A stretch of DNA of 64,000 nucleotides from Candidatus Omnitrophota bacterium (GTDB lineage: Bacteria > Hinthialibacterota > Hinthialibacteria > Hinthialibacterales > JAKPRU01): contig JAKQSI010000096.1 in NCBI GenBank assembly GCA_029570205.1, forward strand, positions 70,244 to 134,243. Direction: 5' to 3'. Under the pieces are notes generated by a model that was given only the letters and a program-made list of their open reading frames with translations, had not been told where the DNA came from and did no database searches. Shown piece after piece: positions 25,091-34,694 of this stretch; position 1 is the stretch's first letter, and each line of letters opens with the position of its first letter. Made by a program: the position numbers and the translations under genes.

Positions 25091-27529
25091 ATGAACAATC
25101 ATACCCTGGCCGTCCTGGAATATGAGAAAGTGATCGCGCTGTTGCGATCTTTGGCGTTCTCCGATTTGGGCCGTCAGCGGGTAGATGACCTGCGCCCGCG
25201 CACGGACCTGACTCAAATCCGTCATGAATTAGGTGAAACATCGGAGATGCGCCGCCTGTGGGAAGCGAAACAGGACCCGCCGCTGGATGGACTGCACGAC
25301 CTTTCGGGGGTAATAAAAAAGAGCCGGATCGGAGGAGCAATGCTGGAACCTCCGGAATTCCTGCAAATCAAGGACTGTGTTATTGCCGCCCGCCGGATTC
25401 AATCTTCCCTGCGTGAGATTCAAGTCAAGGCACCCCATATTCAGCATTACGGGCAGCGCCTGATCCCGCGCGAGGATATTGAGGAGGCCATTGACCGCGT
25501 CCTGGATGAAATGGGCGAGGTCCGCGACAGCGCCTCACCGGAGCTCCGAAGAATCCGGCGTTCTCTCCGGGAATTGCGGCAGGAAATCGTCAAGAAACTT
25601 GAAATCCTTCTGCGCACCGATTTCAAACCTTATGTCATGGAAAACTACTACACGCAGCGCGAGGGGCGCTATGTGCTGCCGGTGGAGGCCAAGTTCCAGA
25701 ACCGCGTGGCGGGCATCATTCATGATCGGTCAGCGACCGGAACCACGGTCTATATCGAGCCGCTTGTTCTCATCCAGGAAGGCAATCGCCTGAAAGACCT
25801 GGAGAAACAGCAGGAGCTGGAGGTCCGTCGAATCCTTCGGGAACTGACTAACCTGGTCGGCAAAGCTGCACTGGACCTGGAGAATAACCAGGAGATTTTC
25901 GCGGACCTGGATTTTCTTGCGGCGAAAGCCCGTTTCAGCATCCGGTTCGATATGACAGAGCCGGAATTTGTGGAGAACGGCCCATTTGAGCTGCTGGGAG
26001 CGAAACACCCTCTGCTTATGAAACACCTCGGTGCGGAACGGGTCGTCCCACAGGACATCCGGCTGGATCGGGATATCCGAATTCTGGTGATTACCGGCCC
26101 GAACACCGGCGGCAAGACCGTCGTCCTGAAAACCGTGGGATTGCTGATTCTGATGGCTCAGTCCGGTCTGCATATCCCGGTGCAATTTGGAACACGGCTT
26201 CCGCTGTATGGCTACATCGGAGCGGACATCGGCGATGAACAAAGCCTTGAACAAAGTCTTTCGACCTTTTCTTCGCATATCTCACAGATTCGAAAGATCC
26301 TGGAGGAAGCGGGGTCGGGGAGCCTGGTTCTGCTGGATGAACTCGGATCGGGTACGGACCCTGTGGAAGGCGGCGCGCTGGCGACAGCCATCCTGGAGTC
26401 GCTTCATCGGAAAGGCGTGATGGCGTGTATTACCACGCATTTGAATGACCTCAAGGTCTATGCGCATAACACGAACGGCGTGACTAACGGGGCCATGGAG
26501 TTCGACTCGGATACATTGGAGCCGACGTTTCGATTTACCCTCGGCCTTCCGGGACGGAGTAATGCCATTCAGATCGCCCAGCGCCTTGGGCTTTCGAGCG
26601 AGATTATTCAGTCGGCCCGTAACTATGTCGGGGAGTCCGGCGCGGAAGCGGAGGATCTGCTGTTCCGCCTGGGAGAAGAGCTGAAGCTGGCTCAGCAGCA
26701 TCGCCGGGATGCCGAAGAGGCATTGCTCAAAGCGCGGGATGTCGAACGGGAAAGCGAGGAGATCCTCCGCCGCGCCAATACGGAGGCAGGTCGGATTCTG
26801 AAGCGATCCGAACAAAAAGCGCAAGGCTTGCTGACCGAGATGGAACGGCGACTAAAAGCGCTCGATCGCCAGGAACAGGAGTTCCGGCAGGAATGGAAAC
26901 GTCGCCTGGCGGAATTGGAACAAAAAGCGTTCTCCAACACTCCACCCGAAACTCTTCTTCAACAACTCCGTCAGGAGCTGCGTGTTGCGCGAAGCCAAAT
27001 GGAGGATGTCTCCGCCGCCGCCCGCGAAAGGCTGGGAGAATCGCAGGAAAAACCGGTCGATCCCCGGGACATCCAGGAAGGACTGGAAGCGCGAATTCAG
27101 GGAATGACCGGCTGGGGAAAGGTTCTTAAACTTGTGAATCGGGGACGGGATGTCGAGCTTTCCATCAGCGAAATGACGCTGCGGGTTCCTGTGGAACGCA
27201 TTGTGGAACTGCGGAAATCTGTCTGGGATTACTTTCCGCCTCAAGCCACTCTGGATTACGTTCCCAAGGAAGAGTCCGTTACCCAGGTAGATATACACGG
27301 CCTTACGGTAGATGAAGCGCTGCCTGTAGTCGATCGCGCCCTGAATGATGCTGTCCTGTCACAATCGCCTTCCGTTACCATTGTCCACGGTCATGGTACA
27401 GGAACGCTTCGCCGCGCTGTCCGGGGATATCTGGCAACGCACCCGCTTGTAAGAAGCTTTCGGAACGGTAGAGATTACGAGGGCGGCGCGGGGGTGACGG
27501 TTGTGGCGTTTCGGGATACGGAGGAGTGA
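25091..27529 (+). CDS. mutS2: Endonuclease MutS2
   Basis: The 812-residue protein lacks the MutS mismatch-recognition domain and has the MutS2 layout. An N-terminal core/lever region is followed by an ATPase with Walker A GPNTGGKT from residue 336 and Walker B (LVLLDELGSGTDP). A long coiled coil (about 520-650), a KOW-like GWGKVLKLVNRGRDVEL segment and a C-terminal Smr nuclease domain (about 733-810, with VDIHGLTVDEA and VHGHGTGTLRRAV) complete it. MutS2 limits recombination or rescues collided ribosomes, depending on species. It is divergent from the coiled-coil gene across 226 bp. Confidence 0.95.
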   Translation: MNNHTLAVLEYEKVIALLRSLAFSDLGRQRVDDLRPRTDLTQIRHELGETSEMRRLWEAKQDPPLDGLHDLSGVIKKSRIGGAMLEPPEFLQIKDCVIAARRIQSSLREIQVKAPHIQHYGQRLIPREDIEEAIDRVLDEMGEVRDSASPELRRIRRSLRELRQEIVKKLEILLRTDFKPYVMENYYTQREGRYVLPVEAKFQNRVAGIIHDRSATGTTVYIEPLVLIQEGNRLKDLEKQQELEVRRILRELTNLVGKAALDLENNQEIFADLDFLAAKARFSIRFDMTEPEFVENGPFELLGAKHPLLMKHLGAERVVPQDIRLDRDIRILVITGPNTGGKTVVLKTVGLLILMAQSGLHIPVQFGTRLPLYGYIGADIGDEQSLEQSLSTFSSHISQIRKILEEAGSGSLVLLDELGSGTDPVEGGALATAILESLHRKGVMACITTHLNDLKVYAHNTNGVTNGAMEFDSDTLEPTFRFTLGLPGRSNAIQIAQRLGLSSEIIQSARNYVGESGAEAEDLLFRLGEELKLAQQHRRDAEEALLKARDVERESEEILRRANTEAGRILKRSEQKAQGLLTEMERRLKALDRQEQEFRQEWKRRLAELEQKAFSNTPPETLLQQLRQELRVARSQMEDVSAAARERLGESQEKPVDPRDIQEGLEARIQGMTGWGKVLKLVNRGRDVELSISEMTLRVPVERIVELRKSVWDYFPPQATLDYVPKEESVTQVDIHGLTVDEALPVVDRALNDAVLSQSPSVTIVHGHGTGTLRRAVRGYLATHPLVRSFRNGRDYEGGAGVTVVAFRDTEE

Positions 27530-27559
27530 GAGGCAGACGAAACAGCCCCGCCTCCTCTC

Positions 27560-29623
27560 CTATTCAAACTCCTCATAGATCCTCCCGCTTCGATACGCCT
27601 CCCAGGTGTTCTCAAACCAGTACTCCTCTTCGGGAATCGGGCGGACAGGCGTGACCGACGTGACAAAGCGCCCCGCGTCCTCATCCCAGGCAACCTCCAA
27701 TACCTCTCCCCGCAACTCCTCGTTTTCCGGCAGAAAGTTCCACTCATCGCCCAGCATTGGGTGTGGCTTGATTCCTCTCTTTTCATCCGTAATCAAGTGC
27801 GACCCTCGGCTGCCGCCCCCCCGCGCGATCATTGCATCCATCGCGGTCAAGTACGCTTCCGAGGTGAGCGCCATCTCGTAGATCTGCCAGGCTTTCAGGA
27901 AGTCTTTCTTTTCGTGCAGCCTTAATCCTTCCTGGGCAATTCGTTTCCGCAGCTGTGTCGCATCCGATACGGCTTGTCTTACACCATCCGGTCGCCGAAT
28001 TTGCGAGCCGTGCTCGGTCATCCGATGTCGGATTTCCCGTTTCGCCTCCTGTAAACCGAGAGTAGCCGATTCTCCCTGATGCAGCCATCGCTCAACTCGG
28101 TCGAAAGTCGCCTGAATCCGGTCTTTAGCCGAATCGCAGAATTGCCGCTCGTCCGGCAGATCCGCAAAACAGTAAAACACGATGTACTCCGCCGCCCGCA
28201 GAGCGCCCACCTGCCCGCTGTTCAGCGCAGAACCGCCCGGACGTTTTACCCCGTGGGTCCCGGCGAGCTCCCCGATGATAAACAGATTCTGGATGGTCGA
28301 TTCCCACCACGGGCCGACTTTGAATCCGCCGTTATTGTGCTGCGAGCAGACACAGACTTCCAGCGGCTCTTTGAATAGATCTCTTCCGCGCTCGGTGTAC
28401 AAGTCGATACTGAGCGGATTCATTTTCAGTAGACGCCGGATCGGGGTATCCTGTAATGCCCCGGAATTCACAAGGTAATTGCGCGCCTCCGGTTCCAGAT
28501 CATCCGGCGAAAATTCCCGTAGTCCCGATCCGGCTCGCGGATTCTCCCGAAAATCCATGAACACACGGCGACCTTTGTAAAACACTTCATTATACACAAG
28601 GATGTCTACTACCGAGGAACGATAACCCGTCAATTTATCGGGGTCGAACGGCCATTGGTATCCTTTGAGAAAAATGTTCGTTGCCATCGAACGCATGGAT
28701 GGAAAGTATGGATTCAAAAACTCTTGCGGGTCGGTTCCATCGGGCCGGGTACTAAAATAGCGCGGAATTACCTGTTGATATGTACCCGATACGTTCCATC
28801 TCGGATCGACAGAAGCCAGTCCGAATTGCGATTCCGTCAAATTCTGCGCAACCGCCCCGGCTTCAAACAGACAACCGTGACTTCCCATCTGCCCCGGAGG
28901 GTAGACAGAGATTTCATACATGTCTCCGGGGCCGCCGGTGGCCACAACCAGATTTTGGCAATGAATGACTACAAGACCGTGGTGCGGTTCGTCTCTTCGG
29001 GAACGGTCAACAAACACCGCTCCGATTACTTTTTTCTCCGGCCCCAATCGATCTGTGAGAACGGAAATTAGTTCGAAATGCTGGAAAATCTTGATGCCGT
29101 AACGTTGGATCTCAACCAGCGCTTTCTGGTACATAAATCGTGAGGTCCACGGTCCGGCGGAGGTGGCGCGCCGGCGGGGATCGTGATCGGTTTTGTAGCC
29201 GACAAAACTCCCGTACGCGGTATGAGGAAACGGGACACCATTCTCGACCAGATGGTAGAAACACCGTGTGGAGTTCTCTCCTTCAATCAGGGCCAGGTCG
29301 CCGTGCATACATCCCCCGGCAGACAGGGTTTTCGCGAAATCCAGCGGGCAGTCCGCCGTCCCGCCGACGGCATTCAGGCGGTAGTATGTCTGCTTGTCGG
29401 AGCCGGAATTATTGGAGGTTCCGCCGCCCAGGAAATTCGTGGCAATGGCGACATGATCGCGCGGATTAGCCGTTCCACGTTCCTCCAGAAATCGGAACAT
29501 ATACTCTGCACAGCTCAGCCCGGCCGCGCCGCTCCCGACAATCAATGTATTGATAGGGTAAAGGGGGATCGCCGTCCGATCTTTCAGATAAACATATCGC
29601 TCTTTCACCGTTCTTCCTCTCAT
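27560..29623 (-). CDS. FAD-dependent oxidoreductase (fumarate reductase/succinate dehydrogenase-like flavoprotein)
   Basis: I start at ATG 29623, 4 nt after the SDR stop; an earlier start would overlap the SDR gene. The 687-residue product has a Rossmann dinucleotide motif (LIVGSGAAGLSCAEY) near residue 30. The flavin segments GGGTSNNSGSD, VVATGGPGDMY and GELAGTHGVKRPGGSALNS are of the SdhA/AspB/adenylylsulfate-reductase type. A helical C-terminal domain follows. It is likely a cytoplasmic oxidoreductase acting with the adjacent SDR in one pathway. No iron-sulfur or membrane-anchor partner is encoded next to it, so it is probably not a respiratory complex. Substrate unknown. Confidence 0.85.
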   Translation of the reverse strand: MRGRTVKERYVYLKDRTAIPLYPINTLIVGSGAAGLSCAEYMFRFLEERGTANPRDHVAIATNFLGGGTSNNSGSDKQTYYRLNAVGGTADCPLDFAKTLSAGGCMHGDLALIEGENSTRCFYHLVENGVPFPHTAYGSFVGYKTDHDPRRRATSAGPWTSRFMYQKALVEIQRYGIKIFQHFELISVLTDRLGPEKKVIGAVFVDRSRRDEPHHGLVVIHCQNLVVATGGPGDMYEISVYPPGQMGSHGCLFEAGAVAQNLTESQFGLASVDPRWNVSGTYQQVIPRYFSTRPDGTDPQEFLNPYFPSMRSMATNIFLKGYQWPFDPDKLTGYRSSVVDILVYNEVFYKGRRVFMDFRENPRAGSGLREFSPDDLEPEARNYLVNSGALQDTPIRRLLKMNPLSIDLYTERGRDLFKEPLEVCVCSQHNNGGFKVGPWWESTIQNLFIIGELAGTHGVKRPGGSALNSGQVGALRAAEYIVFYCFADLPDERQFCDSAKDRIQATFDRVERWLHQGESATLGLQEAKREIRHRMTEHGSQIRRPDGVRQAVSDATQLRKRIAQEGLRLHEKKDFLKAWQIYEMALTSEAYLTAMDAMIARGGGSRGSHLITDEKRGIKPHPMLGDEWNFLPENEELRGEVLEVAWDEDAGRFVTSVTPVRPIPEEEYWFENTWEAYRSGRIYEEFE

Positions 29624-29627
29624 TTGC

Positions 29628-30425
29628 TCAGAGTCTGGGAATCTGAAAACCTCCGCTGACCTCAATCACCTCCCCCGTGCTGTAAGCGAGATCCCCGTTG
29701 ACGATCGCGCCGACTACTTTCGCCACATCCTCCGGCTGTCCCCATCTTCGCTGCAGCAGAATCCCCTCCTCGATCAGTTTGTCGTATCGTTCCTTTACCA
29801 CCGCCGTCATATCCGTCCGAATAATTCCCGGGCGAATCTCGTAGACAGTGATTCCCTCCTCGGCCAGGCGGTGCGCAAACAGTCGGCTCACCATCGAGAG
29901 TCCGGCTTTCGAGATACAATATTCCGGTCGTGAGGGGGAAGACACATAGGCGGAAATGGATGTAATGAAAACAATGATTGGGGGAAAGGGGGTCGATTCC
30001 TTTACCTGTTTGACCATTTGCTTGGCGACAAGCTGCGTCAGAAAAAACGGTCCCCGTAAATTGACATTCATCACCAGGTCATAACTCTGTTCCGTCGATT
30101 CAAGAATATCGAGCCGCCTCGGACAGGGAATCCCGGCATTGTTCACCAGGATATCAATGCGCTCAAATGTGTTGAGTGTCTCGTCCAGAATGCGCCTGCG
30201 GTCGTCTGTGTCGGAGATGTCCCCGTGAATGAACAGCCCGGTTCGACCGATTTCCTGGATGCGCTCCAGGACCTCGCAAGCCCCGGTTGAACGATCTTCC
30301 GGGTTATCGACGATGTCGTTCACGACAACATCGAAGCCGCGTCGGGCGAGTTCCAGGGCAATACCTCTGCCGATACCTCTTCCTGCGCCGGTTACCAGCG
30401 CCGTTCCTTTACTCTGTTCCGCCAT
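29628..30425 (-). CDS. Short-chain dehydrogenase/reductase (3-ketoacyl-ACP reductase-like)
   Basis: The 265-residue classical SDR has TGAGRGIG (NAD(P)-binding), NNAG, the catalytic Ser in FITSISAY and YCISK (Tyr/Lys pair). It ends in a GEVIEVSGGFQIPRL tail typical of FabG-like enzymes. It catalyses NAD(P)-dependent oxidoreduction of an alcohol/ketone pair. The flavoprotein follows 4 nt downstream, indicating a two-gene operon. Annotated homologues are often called 3-ketoacyl-ACP reductase, but with a non-FAS neighbour the real substrate is more probably a sugar or other small molecule. Confidence 0.88.
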   Translation of the reverse strand: MAEQSKGTALVTGAGRGIGRGIALELARRGFDVVVNDIVDNPEDRSTGACEVLERIQEIGRTGLFIHGDISDTDDRRRILDETLNTFERIDILVNNAGIPCPRRLDILESTEQSYDLVMNVNLRGPFFLTQLVAKQMVKQVKESTPFPPIIVFITSISAYVSSPSRPEYCISKAGLSMVSRLFAHRLAEEGITVYEIRPGIIRTDMTAVVKERYDKLIEEGILLQRRWGQPEDVAKVVGAIVNGDLAYSTGEVIEVSGGFQIPRL

Positions 30426-30595
30426 AACCGTAACTCCTGCTCTCTCTCGGGTTTTTCAGATTCCGCCGTATACGGTGACGTGGGAAGGGGGGTTGTGTCA
30501 AGAACACAAACCCCATCCGGTCTTGGGGTCCTTGGCATCGTTCGGTCTTTGGTTGATACTGTGAGCGTCAACAAATCGAGAGGAGTGCAAGCCCC

Positions 30596-32848
30596 ATGCG
30601 AACTCAATTTGTCATCGCCCTGTCGGTTGTCCTTATTCTCTTCACATCCGCGTATGCGACAAGTTCGAAATCCTCGTTCACCGTCAATCAGGATATGGTG
30701 ATCGTGCAGGCGCGGGATGCCATCCCTGCCGAACAACATGCGGCGGAGGAACTTCAGCAGTATATCGAAAAAAGCACAGGGCTGCGCCTGCCCATCGTTG
30801 AGACAGCCCAGGACCGTCCGGCCATTTTCGTGGGACCCGGACCGGAGACATCTCGCATCGCCCCGGACTTGGCAGCGGAAAACCTCGGGAAGGAGGAATT
30901 CTTTCTTGAAACCCGTGACGGAAACCTGTTTATTCTCGGCGGGCAGCCTCGCGGAACCCTGTATGGTGTTTATGAGTTTCTGGAGGATGTGATCGGCTGT
31001 CGGTGGTACACGAGGGACGTGGAGAAGGTCCCGAAACACAGGAAACTCACGATCCCCCGACTGCATCGCCGCGACAAACCGGATTTCGAATACCGCGAAC
31101 CGTTTTTTACCGAGGCATTCGACAGGCTCTGGGCATCGCGAAACCGAGTCAACAGCTCCCACGCCGACCTGGATGAGTCGGTCGGCGACAAGATCCATAT
31201 AACAGGGTTCGTGCATACTTTCTACAGCCTTGTTCCTCCGGAAAAATACTTCGACCAACACCCGGAATACTTCTCCGAAATCAACGGCAAGCGCACGGCC
31301 GAGTATAGCCAGCTGTGCCTGACAAATCCGGATGTTCTTCGGATCGTGATCGAGGCCGTTTTTAAGCGAATCGAAGAAAATCCGAAATCAACGATTTTCT
31401 CCGTGTCGCAGAACGACTGGTATGGGGCCTGCCAATGCGCACAGTGCCGCGCCATTGAGGAGGCGGAAGGAAGCCCTTCCGGGACTTTAATCGCATTCTG
31501 CAATAAAGTAGCCGAGGCGGTAGCAGAGCGTTACCCGGATAAATACATCGATACCATCGCCTACAATTACACCCAGAACGCGCCGAAGACCATCCGCCCC
31601 CATCCGAACCTGATTGTGCGCCTGTGTCACATGGCTCCTTCCTGTGACAGCCACGCACTCGCTTCCTGCCCCAAAAATGCTACTTATGTAGAGGACCTCC
31701 GCGCCTGGTCTGCTATCAGTAATAAAGTCTATGTATGGCATTATGTAACGAATTTCTCCCACTACCTGATGCCGTTCCCGAATTTCAATGCCATTCGGGA
31801 AGATATCCCCTTTTACCGTCGGGAAGGTGTAGACGGCCTGTTCTGCCAGGGGAACTCCTCACCGGGCGGCGGCGGGGAAATGGCAGAGCTTCGCTCATAC
31901 ATTCTGGCGAAACAGCTGTGGGATGTCGATACGGATGTCGATGCGACAATCGATGATTTTCTACAGGGAGTCTACGGAAGATCATGGAAACCGATCCGCC
32001 GCTATTTCGATTGTTTACATGACTATGTCAAAACGAACGATATTCACTTTGACCTGTACAGCCCACCCGAAATCGGGCATCTGCCGCCGGAGATCCGGCA
32101 GAAAGGCCGCATTGCGCTGGATGAGGCGCTTCGAACAGCCGAAAACGATGCCGTCCGGGCGCGGGTAGAGAAAGTCCGGATGTGGCTGGATTATGCGGAT
32201 ATTTACTTCCAGCGGCGGCAACTGGAGCTGACCGGCGAAGACATTCTCGATCCGACATTAGTGGAGCGGTTTATTCGTGTAGCGAAAGCGAACGGCGTTA
32301 CAAATATCAGCGAGGCAAATCCGATAGAGCCGTTCTATCAATCTCTCCAAATGCGCGGGTCGTACATCACAAACTGGTGGATTATCGGACCATTTCCAAA
32401 AGAAGAGGACGCCCTTTCCGACGGCGGATTCGGGCAACGGCAACCGGTTTCGTTCGACGGCGTGTATAACGGGCTGAACGATCAACCGGTACGTTGGATA
32501 AAAGTAACCGGCCCGACCGCCTATCTCGATTTTACTCGGTTTATCGAACCGTATGACATTGTCGGCGCGGCGTATGCATTTACATTCATTGACTCGGATT
32601 GTGAGCGGGACATCTCGATCGCGGTGGGCAGTAATGACGGAACGCAAGTCTGGGTAAATGGCGAACAGGTGTACAAGGATGCCGGAAATCACAAGGCGAT
32701 CCCGGATCAGGACATTGTGCCGATTCATCTGCGCGCCGGACGGAATACCCTTCTGTGCCGGGTCCATCAGCTGGGAGCCGGGTGGGGACTGTATGTCCGG
32801 CTGCTGACTCAGGAAATGGATGTGAAAGCATCGGTAGAGATGCGATAG
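30596..32848 (+). CDS. Secreted DUF4838 domain protein (alpha-glucuronidase-like glycosidase superfamily)
   Basis: The 750-residue protein starts with a signal peptide (MRTQFVIALSVVLILFTSAYA). Residues about 28-130 are a GH20b-like alpha/beta domain (AEELQQYIEKSTG, GTLYGVYEFLED). The DUF4838 barrel follows, with SVSQNDWYGACQCAQC, a cysteine triad typical of the family, and ITGFVHTFYSLVPPEKYF. The last about 150 residues form a beta sandwich with a WWIIGPF opening and VGSNDGTQVWVNGEQVYKD, a PA14/carbohydrate-binding-like pattern. DUF4838 proteins are presumed exported glycoside hydrolases in polysaccharide-degrading bacteria; activity is not established. GAGGAG lies upstream of the ATG. Confidence 0.88.
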   Translation: MRTQFVIALSVVLILFTSAYATSSKSSFTVNQDMVIVQARDAIPAEQHAAEELQQYIEKSTGLRLPIVETAQDRPAIFVGPGPETSRIAPDLAAENLGKEEFFLETRDGNLFILGGQPRGTLYGVYEFLEDVIGCRWYTRDVEKVPKHRKLTIPRLHRRDKPDFEYREPFFTEAFDRLWASRNRVNSSHADLDESVGDKIHITGFVHTFYSLVPPEKYFDQHPEYFSEINGKRTAEYSQLCLTNPDVLRIVIEAVFKRIEENPKSTIFSVSQNDWYGACQCAQCRAIEEAEGSPSGTLIAFCNKVAEAVAERYPDKYIDTIAYNYTQNAPKTIRPHPNLIVRLCHMAPSCDSHALASCPKNATYVEDLRAWSAISNKVYVWHYVTNFSHYLMPFPNFNAIREDIPFYRREGVDGLFCQGNSSPGGGGEMAELRSYILAKQLWDVDTDVDATIDDFLQGVYGRSWKPIRRYFDCLHDYVKTNDIHFDLYSPPEIGHLPPEIRQKGRIALDEALRTAENDAVRARVEKVRMWLDYADIYFQRRQLELTGEDILDPTLVERFIRVAKANGVTNISEANPIEPFYQSLQMRGSYITNWWIIGPFPKEEDALSDGGFGQRQPVSFDGVYNGLNDQPVRWIKVTGPTAYLDFTRFIEPYDIVGAAYAFTFIDSDCERDISIAVGSNDGTQVWVNGEQVYKDAGNHKAIPDQDIVPIHLRAGRNTLLCRVHQLGAGWGLYVRLLTQEMDVKASVEMR

Positions 32849-32877
32849 GGCGAAGGCGAATCGACATGTATGTCCCG

Positions 32878-32907
32878 ATGACATCTCTGTCCGAGAAGTG
32901 GTATAAT
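32878..32907 (+). promoter_or_regulatory. Candidate sigma-70-type promoter before the decayed methyltransferase
   Basis: ATGACA at 32878-32883 and TATAAT at 32902-32907 are separated by 18 nt, about 150 bp before the D12 methyltransferase start. The -10 box is perfect, the -35 has one mismatch. No terminator separates it from the DUF4838 gene just upstream. Confidence 0.4.
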
Positions 32908-33060
32908 TCCGGGCAGGGGAAAAGATAGTGTTCTTTCGGCGATAATGGCGCGGGGAAATAGGTGACCTGGAGCAGGAGCGGACATTCAAGGCAATATGGG
33001 GCAATGGCCTAAACTCCAGGCAGGATAGAGGACATTACGTTCTAAAAAGGACTGGCGTTG

Positions 33061-33981
33061 ATGAAAAGCGGCAAAAACGTTTCACCCATCTTTCTGGATG
33101 AAGATTTTTCTTCAGAAGGGGCAAAGGGTGTTCACATTCCGCGCCGTCGGAGCCGTCGGATCGTGTTCGGCTGGTATGGTGGGAAGTTTTCCCACCTGGA
33201 TTGGCTTCTTCCTCTCCTTCCCCCATGCCACCATTACTGTGAACCGTTCAGCGGTTCAGCGGCAGTGTTATTGAATCGCAATCCGTCTCCGGTAGAAACC
33301 TACAATGATATTGATGGCGAGGTGGTCAATTTCTTCCGTGTATTGCGTGATTGACATGAAGAATTGATACGTTCCATTTCGCTGACGCCATTTTCCAGGG
33401 AGGAATACTACACCGCAATTTACGGCGAAACGGAGGGAATATGCGAAGTGGAACGCGCAAGGCGTTTTTTTGTTAAGGCTCGCCAAACCCGCACCGCTCT
33501 TGCTCAAACGGCGTCTCTTGGTCGTTGGGCAAATTGTAGGAATACAAGCCGTGGTGGTATGTCGGGAGTTGTCTCTCGCTGGCTCGGCGGTATAGATGCG
33601 CTTGAAGAAATTGCACAGCGACTCATTCGAGTACAGATCGAGAACCGTCCGGCAGTCGACGTGATCCGGCTGTATGACGATCCTCAAACTCTTTTCTACT
33701 GTGATCCGCCTTACCTCCATGCGACAAGGGGCGACTCGAATGCTTACGGTTTTGAGATGGATGAAACGGAACATCGCAATCTCGCAGAGGTCTTGAGTGA
33801 ATGCCGAAGCAAAGTTGCTGTGTCCGGCTATGACCATCCCTTAATGGAGAAGCTGTTTCCGCCAAAGCGATGGCTCAAAACACCGGGAGCCGATAGGACC
33901 ATACATTCCACGAAAGGCATTCGCCGGGAAATTCTATGGACGAATTACAGTCCACGGAGTGAACGGAGTCTATTCGATTGA
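33061..33981 (+). pseudogene. D12-class DNA adenine N6-methyltransferase interrupted by an in-frame TGA
   Basis: Read through the TGA at 33352-33354, the frame gives a complete 306-residue D12 (Dam-like) methyltransferase. It has the SAM-binding WYGGKFSHLDWLLPLLP, HYCEPFSGSAAVLLNR, YNDIDGEVVNFFRVLRD, then after the stop HEELIRSISLTPFSREEYY, the catalytic FYCDPPY and the terminal EILWTNY. Family members usually carry Arg at the stop position ('LRDRxEEL'), so a single CGA to TGA change explains it. Other genes in the window use TGA as a normal stop, which argues against a recoded genome. The final TGA overlaps the next gene's ATG. Confidence 0.8.
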
Positions 33982-34560
33982 TGACGCAACACACTCCCGA
34001 TGATATTCTGCGAGATATATACGAACAAGCCACAGAAAGCCTCGGCAGGTCGCTTATCTCGAATCCCGATAGCGGCGTATCAAGCAGCGGGAAGCCGCCT
34101 GGCAGAACGCTTGTTGCCGCTCACTTCGCACAATGCGGCGGATCTTCAAACCGGCTCAAGGGGCGATATCGAAATCTGCCTTGTCGGAGATGACGCGGTT
34201 GTGACCGTCTACAAGATGAAAATGAAAAGAGTTACGATAGACGATATCGACTGTGCCATAGCGAAGATCGCCAAAGCAGCAAATCAGATCAACAATTTTC
34301 TTTTCATCACCACAGATAGTATTGATTTCGATGTTTCGGAATATGCGAAGAGGTGTTACGAAGAAACGGAAGGAACTGAGATAGCCATTCTCGATTGCAT
34401 CGGATTCCTTCGGCATTTTCTTCATTTCTTCCACCGAATAAGAATGGCCTACCTGAATGCCTACCAGAGTCTTGTCCTCAACGAGCCCGACTCGGCAGTA
34501 AGTCAGACCTTGAAAGAGGCGTTCTTGGTTCTGCGTCAAACCGCAGAAAGTGGTGAATAA
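33981..34560 (+). pseudogene. SacI-family restriction endonuclease remnant (internal deletion and frameshift)
   Basis: ATG 33981 overlaps the methyltransferase stop (TGATG). The first frame gives MTQHTPDDILRDIYEQATES, a plausible N-terminus. Around 34045-34060 coding switches to the +1 frame, which continues AAYQAAGSRLAERLLPL, HNAADLQTGSRGDIEICLV, VYKMKMKRVTIDDID and FITTDSIDFDVSEYAK, then AILDCIGFLRHFLHFFHRI. This resembles the C-terminal half of SacI-family type II endonucleases, including the likely catalytic D...E/K..K core. The usual middle section of roughly 180-200 residues is missing. The gene is therefore a deletion remnant and should be inactive. Confidence 0.65.
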
Positions 34561-34694
34561 TGAACGAGGTCGCGAGATCGGATAGGCAGGCTATCTCAGC
34601 GACGGGCTTGCTCTCAACGCCGGGTCCGAGCAGGACCTGCCACATCAGATTCAGCCGGGACGGAAATTCCTTCATCCCGGAGATCTCGCACCAC

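Noticed and set aside
33352-33354. Reassigned TGA codon (alternative genetic code) in the D12 methyltransferase
   Set aside because: Many intact genes here end in TGA (for example the TsaE fusion, tsaB, cbiM), and the expected residue is Arg rather than Trp or Gly, so a nonsense mutation is simpler.
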